From: Caenorhabditis elegans
Lineage: Eukaryota; Nematoda; Chromadorea; Rhabditida; Rhabditidae
Direction of reading: 5' to 3'
DNA length: 64,000 bases
Assembly: GCF_000002985.6 (NCBI RefSeq)
Contig: NC_003284.9
Coordinates: forward strand, 10,664,001 to 10,728,000
Part shown: positions 1 through 10,215 of the stretch, in pieces
How positions within the stretch are numbered: position 1 is the first letter of the stretch
Layout: the number at the start of each line of letters is the position of its first letter
Translations under genes and position numbers: made by a program
Notes under the pieces: model-generated
Seen by the model: the letters and a program-made list of their open reading frames with translations, nothing else
The model's database searches: none
Told to the model about the DNA's origin: nothing

Positions 1-1481
1 GTATGGGAATCGTGACTGCAACCGGAGGTGGTGATGCTGCCGAAGAGATGTACAAACGGATGAACATGTTTTACGAAAATTGCATCCAATCGGCTCTCGA
101 CAGCCCAGAAAATCAAGAACCAAAACCACAAGAGGCAATGATTCCAAAGGAAGAATACGTAAGTCTCTATTCATTGTCTTGCATTGTCTTGTGTCTTATC
201 GGTCTTTGAAATTGGTGTCGCGCAGGGGAGGAGTAAAGCAGAAAAAGACCATCGCATTTCTGCACTTTAAGGCAGTGCCAGACGGTGGCAGAACAGAAAA
301 GACTGCCTTTTCGCGTCAAGGCTATCATATGTCAAACCTACCATTTTCCGAGACACAGTTTCATTGTCCCATTCCGATCGACATATATCATTTTTTTATA
401 TTTAGATGACTCCAACACATGGTTTTCAATATCAATCTGATCCGTATCAAGTTCCACCAGCAGAAAGAAACATCAATTATCAACTGAATGCCGCTGAGCT
501 TAAAGCACTGGATGCTGTCCGAGAAGCTTTCTATGGTATGGACGACCCAATGGAGCAGGGACGTCAAATGCAGTCATTCCTTAAGGTTTCCCAAAAATCC
601 CAGTGAATCTTGTTCATCGTGTTCTTTAGGCAAACAAAACTCCAGCTGATATTATGAATATTATGGATGTTACCATGAGGCGTTTCGTCAAAGTTGCCAA
701 AGGTGTTCCGGCGTTCCGTGAGGTATCTCAGGAAGGAAAGTTTTCGCTTCTCAAGGGGGGAATGATTGAAATGCTGACAGTCCGTGGTGTGACCCGCTAC
801 GACGCTTCGACCAACTCTTTCAAGACACCAACAATTAAGGGGCAAAACGTTTCCGTCAACGTGGATGATATGTTTGCTAAATTGAATGCAAATGCACAAG
901 CTCAGAAAGCTAAATGTTTAGAGTACGTTTGCAAAGTTTATCGACAAAAAATCAATAAATCGATTTTAGGTTCTTCGGTTTCTTCGACGAGGAGATTAAA
1001 AAGAATGAACTTGCCGTTTATCTAGTCATGTTGGCTGTTCTCTTCTCTGTCCGCTCTGATCCTCCGATGAACGAAAACGATGTTCGCATCGTTACAGAAC
1101 GACATAATCATTTCATGAGTCTTCTCAACAGGTAATCAATCAACGGATAAAGAAGATATTACAAAACTGGTTTTCAGATATTTGGAATCGTTGTTCGGAG
1201 AGCAGGCCCGCCGTATCTTTGAACGGATTCCAAAAGCACTGGGATTACTTAATGTAAGATATCATAAAAGTAGTATTGTCTTTGGGCAACTTAAATAAAA
1301 TTCAAAACGATAATTTTGAATAATAAATGCACCATAAGAAATCATAAATCATGCTATATAAACACGATAATTTTATGTTTTATTTCAGGAAATTGCTCGT
1401 AATGCTGGAATGCTGTTCATGGGAACTGTGCGTTCTGGTGAAGCCGAAGAGCTGCCAGGAGAATTTTTCAAAATCAAATAG
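1..1481 (+). CDS. daf-12: Nuclear hormone receptor DAF-12, C-terminal ligand-binding domain (5' partial)
   Basis: This is the 3' part of a nuclear receptor gene whose start lies left of the window. Six exons join in phase: <1-158, 406-585, 630-922, 970-1131, 1178-1253 and 1389-1481. They encode the last ~319 residues and end at TAG 1479-1481. The ligand-binding domain starts in the second visible exon (helix beginning [12 protein letters not shown]). The last exon ends [10 protein letters not shown], where the AF-2 helix belongs. The DNA-binding zinc fingers are upstream and not seen. DAF-12 is the steroid (dafachronic acid) receptor that controls dauer formation, developmental timing and lifespan, and acts in the nucleus. 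The identification rests on recall of the protein, the X-linked neighbours yap-1 and rhgf-1, and let-7-type sites in the 3' UTR. NHR-8 and NHR-48 are the close paralogues that could be confused with it. Confidence 0.9.
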
Positions 1482-2800
1482 ACCTACTAGAAATCATCTA
1501 CCAAACGATGCCATGCCTTCAATACCTCACAACTTGATTCTATATTGCCTCCATCCAACAAACTCAATCTAGCCACATTTCTTCTTTTTCACGTACCTCA
1601 ACCACCCTTTCCATCCTACAAATCGTATAATATTCCTCTACCTCTTTAACCAATTCATCATCTTTTTATATTGTTTCTTATTTGCATTCAACTTGGAAAT
1701 AGCCACTATCATATCACTATTGCGTATTTCCTTTCATTTTCTTGTCTTATTTTCTTGAGACCAGCACCAGAAGATTTTTTCGATGGAGAACTAAGCATGA
1801 TAATTTGAAGTTTTCCATTTAAAAAATGCAGGTAATACGGTTAATTCAATCTGCGAGTTGATGTTCGGTCTCCGGTTTTCATGTTCTACTTCTAATGACT
1901 AGAAACCCTTTTATCTAACATCCGGTCCTCCTATCCCTAATGTACCCAGTAGATATTTTTTCCCCGAATGATTAAACCTCCCAGTCAAATATTGTATTTT
2001 GTGATTCATGCAGCCTAGCCCCTACCTCTTAATTCCGTCAATACTATCTCAGATTTTCATTGAAGAACTGGTCCGGAATTATTGAATCATCAGCTAGAAA
2101 ATGGTTTTCCTCAGTCATTTTAAACTTTTTTTCTATTTAAGACTTTCAACTCCCAACGCCTGGCATTTTTTTGTTTCAGATTTCTTTCTTTTTGTGGCCT
2201 GTAGTTTACCGATTCATGCGCGCACCCAAAAAATTTCAACAAGTCAATTTCCCGCTAACGTTATATTGTGATGTGTCACTATTTTATTGTGATTATGTGA
2301 TTGAGAATTTACTGCTTCTACATCTATCCTCTATCCCTGTTCAGTACAATTTTGACTTTCTATCCTTCCTTCTTCAGCACCACCTATTTCTTTTCAACAC
2401 TGCACTGGTTCATGTTTAGCTACGGTGAATTTATCTTGACAGTAGCTTATGTAACTTTTTCTGTCTGTCTTTTCTCTTTTTTAATATGCAACACCACACC
2501 TCTATTTTCCTTGCACTACCTCGATCACACCTCCATTTCTCAACTACCAAAATTGTTCATTATTTTCCCTTGTTTTATATCCCGGCCACTCTCATCTGTT
2601 TGAGTAATTTCAAAGTCCGATTACCCTACCCATACTTTCTCCATTCACAAATGTTTCTCAAAGCTTTCCTTGTTTTGTTTCCTATTTTATTATTGAGTGT
2701 GGTATCAAAACGATTCGTATTCTTTTTTTTCAAACTTTTTTCAATTGCAAAAATTGTCGTTACCTGGTGTTCCACAAATAAAAGTGTAGTGCAATGTAGG
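1482..2800 (+). promoter_or_regulatory. daf-12: daf-12 3' UTR with let-7-family seed matches
   Basis: About 1.3 kb of AT- and pyrimidine-rich sequence lies between the daf-12 stop and an AATAAA at 2777-2782. It has no convincing gene. It contains three exact CTACCTC heptamers, complementary to let-7 nucleotides 2-8, at 1638-1644, 2022-2028 and 2516-2522. A TACCTCA (7mer-A1 type) lies at 1594-1600. Regulation of daf-12 by let-7-family microRNAs through its 3' UTR is established knowledge. The individual sites here were read directly from the sequence. Confidence 0.82.
2777..2782 (+). terminator. Probable polyadenylation signal of daf-12
   Basis: A canonical AATAAA follows the let-7-site-containing 3' UTR and is followed by a GT-rich stretch (GTGTAGTGCAATGTAGG). 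It is the best-placed signal before the minus-strand tRNA gene. Other weaker signals are possible. Confidence 0.6.
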
Positions 2801-3021
2801 TCCTTAATTTCTCCTGTTGTCTACATTCTCCCCAACAGTATCTTGTCAAAACTAATGAATATAAATTTGAAATCTTTTATGCGTTAGATTTGTACAATTC
2901 CAAAATTTGCACAAAAATTTCTCAGCCAACCCATAAGGGCTGACCTTAAAAATGATAAGTAAACAGAAGAAAACGTTTGAGTTTTGTTTCATGCGACAAG
3001 ACAATAAAGACAAAAAGGAAC

Positions 3022-3093
3022 TTCCCATGCCGGGAATCGAACCCGGGCCGCGTGGGTGAAAACCACGAATCCTAACCACTAGACCACATGGGA
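3022..3093 (-). tRNA. tRNA-Glu (anticodon TTC), copy 1
   Basis: This 72-nt cloverleaf is read on the minus strand. The acceptor stem TCCCATG pairs with CATGGGA, with discriminator A. The seven-base anticodon loop TTTTCAC carries anticodon TTC. There is no intron. The internal pol III promoters are intact: A box TGGTCTAGTGG and B box GGTTCGATTCC. A T5 run (complement of 3012-3016) just downstream is a pol III terminator. The sequence is identical over all 72 bases to the plus-strand copy at 3593-3664. Confidence 0.97.
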
Positions 3094-3592
3094 CTATGAG
3101 TGCAACTGCGGATGTGCAGTATCAAAACAAATTGATTTCTGATATATTATCAAAAAGGAATAATCGCAACGGACACGTGGCTTTTGTTTTTATGTCTTTT
3201 TTATTTACGCTCGACCCATGACTTCAATGTTCTATTTCTTTTTAAAAATGAAATTGTAGGAGGAGCGTTGATAAAAAAAGAAATAATGAACAAAAGCCAC
3301 GTTTGCCGTTGCTATGGCCATTTTTTGATGTTTCAGAACGAAAACATGATTTACTAGGAGGATTTTAAAATCAAATATTATGTAGAGCACGATAAGCTAA
3401 TTGTATTGTATTGTATTTATTGATTTAAAATAATAGAGGTCGAAAACTATTTTTTTTGTGAAGGCCACCCAAGAAGGTTTACACTTCCAAAACCTTGAAA
3501 AACTGAACATTATTTTTCTTGACACCATTGTCACCTATGTAATTTTCCTCTGGTATGATTTTTATTGGGTAAATCGATGTGTTCGTTTGTAG
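3094..3592. other. Spacer between the inverted tRNA-Glu genes
   Basis: AT-rich spacer of 499 bp with no reading frame worth calling. It holds the upstream flanks of both tRNA genes. No other structured element was recognised. Confidence 0.6.
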
Positions 3593-3664
3593 TCCCATGT
3601 GGTCTAGTGGTTAGGATTCGTGGTTTTCACCCACGCGGCCCGGGTTCGATTCCCGGCATGGGAA
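3593..3664 (+). tRNA. tRNA-Glu (anticodon TTC), copy 2
   Basis: Identical in sequence to the minus-strand copy about 500 bp to the left. The acceptor stem is 3593-3599 with 3657-3663, discriminator A3664. The anticodon stem is CGTGG/CCACG (3619-3623, 3631-3635) and the anticodon TTC is at 3626-3628. The B box lies at 3643-3653. A TTTT at 3671-3674 serves as pol III terminator. The two copies form a divergent inverted pair with unrelated flanks. Confidence 0.97.
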
Positions 3665-4374
3665 GTTTCGTTTTGCAGAACACCATTTACAAAAACAAGA
3701 AAATACCAAACACATCTGCTTATTTTGATGTATTTATATTTTCGCGCATGATTTTGCATTATTTTAAACCTGTTTATTTTAAACCCCAGAAATAAAGTTT
3801 CAAATCATAACCTGGAAATGTTGCACGTTAATTAAAACGATCATTTTTCGAGATATGCTCGTTTTCTTTTAACTAGTCAGACAAATTTCAAAAACTGTAA
3901 TAAATTTTTGAGCATTAATTTTTGAGCATTAAAATTTATACGCAATATTGGTTGCAGAAACATCTTAATAGCGAGCTCATGCACATGACCCTTTCTATTA
4001 TAATGTTTCATACATTACCAGTAATTATTTTCCCGCGGGGCAATAATTTCCCCCTTCGCGTTGTCGTTTTGCGCAACCACCGTTCCTCTATGTGGACAAT
4101 TGTAATAGTAGAAGGGGGACAGTTCTCTCTTCTTAGAGAGATATTTTGCAAATGAGAGACAGATAGACAAGATATTCATCGAAATCGAATAGCAGTGATA
4201 GAAAAGTAAAATGAATTATTTTCTGTCTAACTACCCTATTGACAATCAATCAACAAAGTATATTAGTATGTATAATAATTCAAGTAGATGAATTGAGAGA
4301 TGAATTCAATGTTCCTTTTTTAGAATCTCCGAGACTTGTTCCGTCACCATCGTCTAAAAATGAGAGATTTGAAA
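3665..4374. other. Intergenic, tRNA-Glu to AK5-like gene 3' end
   Basis: AT-rich sequence of about 0.7 kb. It contains the 3' UTR of the minus-strand AK5-like gene at its right end. A small hairpin (CTCTC-loop-GAGAG) lies near 4127-4141, and a GC-richer patch near 4030-4080. No gene is supported. Confidence 0.5.
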
Positions 4375-7300
4375 TCAAATTAGAGAAATTATTTGTTCAC
4401 CTTCAACGTAGAGTGTTCTATCAATAACTTGAACAACTTCTTTGAAAACAGTATCTGGATCTGCATCTCCATCAACCTAAAATGAAACATGGCATACAAA
4501 TGAACAACGTAGTAATTCAAAAATTGTAGTGTTTTTCGGTGATTGAAAACGTTGCGTGAATGTTAGAACAAAAACATGCAAAATAGGATTTGTTATTGAA
4601 ATACAATGCAATGTTATTCATGCACAAATATAGAAGCATTTCAGTCATTTTACAGTTTGTTGTTAAGAATAGGACAGATTAGTGCATACCATCACATGCG
4701 TATGTCTCACCACTCGAAGTTTGCCTTTATCATCTAATGTTTTCAACATGGGAAGAGTATTCTTTTTGAAGTATTCCATCCTAGATCGAACTGCATCCGA
4801 ATCATCATCTGAAAGTGAGTTGGTCACATGAAAAAACTTTTATCGGTTTACCTGATCTCTTGTTCTCACGATTTCTTTTGTTGATCACCTCAAGACAGAA
4901 TTGTTCTGTACAATCGATGAGAATTGCCAAATCGGTACGTTGAAGCTGTAGTTTGTGTTTTTTTTTTAATGTTTTAGCACTTTCTTAATCAAACAATATT
5001 TATCGATAGCCTAACTGCTGTTCAAATAAAAAATTTGGGCACCTAAAAAACTCATTCAAAACTTATGCAAAACAGAAGAATCTGTTTCTATCTTTACTAT
5101 TATTTTTTAGTGTATAAAATGTTGAATTTTAATACTAACAAACTATATTGAAAACTAATGTTACTCTTTTTTGAAAAATAATTTTTGAAAATTAATAATA
5201 CCGAGTGTTCCAAATCGACCAATTGATCCGGTGATTTAGGATATCCTTCAATTACATATCCCCAGTTAGACGTGCCTCGACTATGAAGTTCTTCGTAGAG
5301 TACCGTTCTGCACATTTTCTGAAATAATGCACCTGAGTTTAAGTTTGACAATATAGCACTCAAACCGTAGGAATTGGATCACCATTATTCATCTTCTTCG
5401 AAACTTTGTCCCACATTTCGTCATTTTTTTCGTTATTTATCTTTTTTCTTAAAATATCACCCATGGAGAGCATAGTAAAGCCTGAACTTTTTGTTTGAAT
5501 TGAAAATCAAAGGTAAAACCATACCATCATATTTTTGAGCAATTCTTCTGCTGATATCATTTTTCTGAGATCCGGGAGCTCCTGAAATTTAATTGTCTAA
5601 AAATATAAGTTTTATGCCTAGGTGTTTGAATTAATTATTAAAAGATGCTGAGAGAAATATCAAACTTCAAAATGTTTGAAGAAAACATAGAACGTTTAAA
5701 TTCATCTAAGGATATTTAAACCTCATAAAAACGTCATAAAATATTGGCAAGACTCATGGGACACTTTTTTTCTTCAAATTTTGGAGTTTTAGAAACAGAG
5801 GCTATGTATTATACGGGTTCAAAAAGACAGGGAAATAAGTCTTAACTTAAAACTAACCCAACACCAAAATCACTGGAGCGTTATTCGGAAGACCCACAGG
5901 TTCACCCAGTTCGGCGGCTGAAACAATTTCTGAGGAACCATTTGATGAGGTTTTGTTTCTTGTGTCAGCAGCGTTTTTACTATCTGAAAACATTTTATGT
6001 TCTTAGCGCTATATATTATGACCAATTAGCACACTCATGCAAATTCAATCATCTAAGTTTCACTCTTTTTTTACCGTTTTCTTGAGGGAGATTCAACATG
6101 GGAACCACAACAGATGTGGCGGAACGTCTACCTAAACTGGTATTACTCAAAAAAATTATTTGTAAAAATAAATAAATCTTTTCGCTCGTTCAATTACTGA
6201 TCACCAAAATTACAATTGTCCTGCATATTTAAATGTATTTCTTATACCTGGTGTTGCTAATTTCTCTTTTCTTGCCGACTCTCTAGATCTTGCAGTAGAA
6301 GTGGCTCGACCTGAAATATATAAATTGAAGGCATCATTCACCCGGAAACCATGCTCTCACTTTCGTCAGGCGTTTGAACTGCTGGAGTTGCTGGCTTACT
6401 CTCTACGTCTCCCCCTCCACCTCCCGCTCCTGATCCAGACGAGTGAAGAGGTGTTTGAGCAACAGACCGTGGTTCCCGAATTGCTGACGTTGACAAATCC
6501 TAAAGATTATATAATGCATTGTATTGAGTAGCAATGAATGTTAGACAGCAGGTATTAAAAATTCATGATTCACCAATAACCAAATCAAGAAAATTTAGAC
6601 TCCGCGGGTTTCGTATAGTTTTTTCAATTATGAAAATTATGAAAATATTATGAAAAAAAAAAACTAATATTGCATTCTCACGAATTTGAAAACAATAAAA
6701 AATGTATCAAGTATAGATACCATTCTGCGTCATTCCATGAGTCGAAAACTTGATGTCTAAAAACTGCAACTAAGCCTAGTTCACTAAATTAATAGTTTTC
6801 CGGTACTTATAGGTTTTGTTGCTTGCAAAAAAGTTTAATATGTTTTAACTCAATTTTCGTAATCTTATTTCACTTATGAAATTCATTCAAGTACTAGTTG
6901 TATTTCTTAGCTTGAAAAGAATACAACTGAGCCTGAAGGCATCAAAAATTCACGCTTGTGTAAAGTTATCAACAATTTTTTGAAGAAATTAATCCTGAAA
7001 GAATAGTTTTTCTATTGCTTTTGTAGCAAATGAATATTCGAATAACCTTTCATAAAAACATACATGATTAATGGTTTCATGGTTGGCAACGTTGGTGTCT
7101 AGAACTGAATTTGTTAGTTCGGATTCAGCCATTATTGGAGAAGGAATGACTGACTCGGGAGCTGCTGGGCTTGCAATATGATGTCTATCTGCAGCCATGG
7201 GTGGCAACGCTGCCAACACCGGAACTCCCGTTTCCAACGCTTTGACCACAAGAGCCTTCATCTTTTCATAAATGACTTGGTCGTCTTTTTCACCAGGTAT

Positions 7301-10215
7301 CTGAATACGTAATGAAAAAAGGTCTCATATGATTGGGTTACCAAATGAAGCAACTTTTGGTCATCAAAATACTTTGCGGATGGAAGAGTTTTCTGCTTGA
7401 ACTCCTTTATTTTTTGATCTATTATTTCCATGCCAAGACCTCGACGCTCCATGTGTTCTCGGAGGGTTCTTTCGTCATAATCCAGTATCAAAGCCATATT
7501 GACTGATTTTACCTGGAAAGAAAAGAAGGAAGTTGTAAACATTTTTATAACTGTACATATAAAAATTCAAAATCCTATACCTGACGTTCGAAATCTTCGA
7601 CTTGTCTAGCTTCCCTAGGATACCCTTCAAGGAAAAATCCCATTGCATCGGGATGTCTTCCCATTTCTGCTTTCAATAATGTTAAAGCCAGTTGATTTGG
7701 AATCAATTCCCCTGCAAAACTCATCTTTCACAATCTCATTTCCTTTCAATTCTAGTCACCTCTAATATAATGCTCATTCGCTTCTTTCCATTCCGGATAC
7801 TTGTCTTTGTATTTGCCGAGAGCCGTTCTGATAATGTCTGGCATACAAATATGCACTAATCCATTATCAGCAAGAGAGTCAGCAACGCGCGCTGCATGCC
7901 TCGTTTTCCCTCCACCGGGTCCACCTACAAAAAAATAAACGTTGGCAAGTATGAAATGAGAAAAAAAAACCCATGAACAAGATTATTGGAACATCTGGAA
8001 TCCTCGCAACTTCTGCAGCTCTGGTAACTGAAGGTATTCTGTGAACCACCTAAATATAAGTAAATTTGAATAAAGAATTTGTTTAGTGGGTGTTTCTATC
8101 TACTATTTCAGAAAATAAATGCAGTTCCTAATTGAACTTGCCAGTTTTGAGGGTACTTTTATTATATATCTCGGGTGCACGGAGCACTAGTTGTTCAGCT
8201 ATTTTTCAAAACTAACCATTTCTTCTTCCTTTGAGTCGTCCAATGATAATCGTGGTTCTGGAGTTCTGTGTTCAACGGTATTTGTTCTTGAAGGCTCTCG
8301 TGATATTTCAGGTTCCGCACTATTAGATTCCCTGGAAAATATGTTGATTAATTGTTTTGAGTTTTTGATAAAAGGCATGCAATTGTTTGTAACAGACACA
8401 TAATATTTTATTTTAAAAAGTTATTTGGAATAGACTAATCATTGAAATTTGAGATAACCATTTATTAATTTGTTATAAAACTCACTGAGTGTCTTCTATG
8501 GCGTTCGTTGTAATTTGAGGTTGAGTTGCTGTTTGCTGATTTGTGGAAGGTCGAGCTGCCTGATTTTGAGAAGTTCTACGATTTAAATGAGGAGCACCCG
8601 GTGGATATTGTCTTCCTTGAGTGCCTGAAGCAACGAAAATGTTAAAGAGTGTATGTGTTGTGAAAATATATTTTGAGGTGTACCTAGTGAGTATGAAATA
8701 ACCTGCTTCTTAGGAAAGAACTGAGAGAAAAATATATAATTGCGTACGCAAGCGCTTTTTATGGACGGGAGCACATTTTGTGTCTGAGGCACCACAATGA
8801 ACAACGCAGAGTCTTTTTACGTTATGTTTTTTTTTCTAGGATTTGGTGACTTTTTCTCTTTTTTCTATAAATATTTGTTTGACATAAAAGTTCGTGGAAT
8901 GAATTACATACATATTTGGAATATCCTAGTATGGCTGAATACAAAAAAGTAAAAAAAATGCATCTCAAGAAGTTAGAAAAACATGCACAAGTTTATATCA
9001 ATTCATAATAACAAACACCAAAATTAAACTTTGATATTTCTCATCTATTAATTTCTGCCTTTTGTTGAAAAGAACTCTATCCATGTGCTCTTAAGACATT
9101 GATTTCCGCTCACCTGCTTCGGGGCCTATGAACATATCCCACGACAATGTGATTCCCGGCGTTGAACGTATTTTCACAATCGATTCTTCAAGAAATTTTA
9201 ACGGATCTGCTGGTCGGCTGTAGATTAAACCAGTCATCAGTCCCTTAAATATTTTGATCTAATAGAAGAGAGGACTTTTTGAAAACATTTTTTAAAATAC
9301 TTACAATGGTTTTATAAGTACTATGGTTAAAATTAATGAAAAAAACTAACACCATGCAAATAATTCATTATTACACGTGTGAACTTCAAATTAAAAGAAA
9401 AGTATTATTTGGCATGGGAAACAATAAAATTTGAAAAAAGTTTTGAAACGTGAAAACGTTTGACGAACCTAAATTTTGCGAAAACTTTTTATCACACTTT
9501 TTTGAGCCCAAGACTCCAAAACCTGGGAATTTCGATTTAAAGGTGTGACTTTGGCAGTAGAAAAACAGTTTTTTCAAAACCAGTTTTATAGTTTTTGAAT
9601 ATCCAAATATCGTTTTAAAAAAATTAACAAAGTTTTTGAAACTTTTTTACTTATTGTCAAAAAGTGATGAAAACTCTGTTTTAAGCTATCATAATTTTGA
9701 ATGTTGACCACAAAAAAAATTATACGACCGTTTAAATATAATTACGATTTATTTGTTCGTTTTTTATCTTTCTAGAGGTTCGCATTTCGGACACACTGAT
9801 CGAAATTACTTCGAAAATTCACACTTTTGGAAAATTTGACAATTTATAACAGCCTAATTTTTTTTTTCAAATGTTGGTCATGTTGGACTATCATAATTGC
9901 ATTTAGCCTAAATTCACACAGACTATACTCCAGTTTAATGCTTTTAACTATGTAGATAATTTTTGATTTCGTGAATAAAAATTTTAAATAGCTCAAGAAT
10001 GTTTGTTAATACCATTATGACGCAGTTAAAATACAACTTTTGTAAGGCTTCGTTTTAACGTACATTTTCAATCTTCAAGAAAAACATTGTAGTTTTAACA
10101 ATTTCTGGGCCAAAAGTTAGAGCAAATTCAAAAAATTGAAACTTCAACTTACCTCGAATAGTTGTGGAATCCGATGGTCCTGCAGATAAATCCGAGCTTC
10201 AGAGGGCCCGCTCAT
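4375..10215 (-). CDS. AK5-like protein: DPY-30 motif plus two adenylate kinase domains
   Basis: Nineteen exons join in phase to 744 residues. High to low: 10215-10153, 9258-9114, 8624-8486, 8331-8217, 8049-7971, 7924-7760, 7711-7581, 7512-7342, 7300-7064, 6499-6361, 6310-6248, 6131-6075, 5983-5858, 5581-5525, 5481-5366, 5318-5202, 4945-4852, 4808-4690 and 4476-4375. Residues ~8-50 (IPQLFE, then GLMTGL, DPLKFLEES) match the N-terminal DPY-30/RII-like region of vertebrate AK5. Kinase domain 1 (~172-365) has P-loop GGPGGGKT at 181-188 and FLEGYPR. Kinase domain 2 (~538-740) has GAPGSQK at 544-550 and VIEGYPK. A Ser/Gly/Pro-rich linker separates them. Adenylate kinases interconvert 2 ADP with ATP and AMP, but both P-loops deviate from GxPGSGKGT. 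The start is the first ATG after a CTCCTCAG acceptor, probably SL-trans-spliced. I recall this as F13E6.2, unverified. Confidence 0.9.

Noticed and set aside
2852-3079. Minus-strand open frame through tRNA-Glu copy 1 (and a matching plus frame at 3565-3795)
   Set aside because: The shared peptide (GFHPRGPGSIPGMGS) is just the translation of the two tRNA genes.
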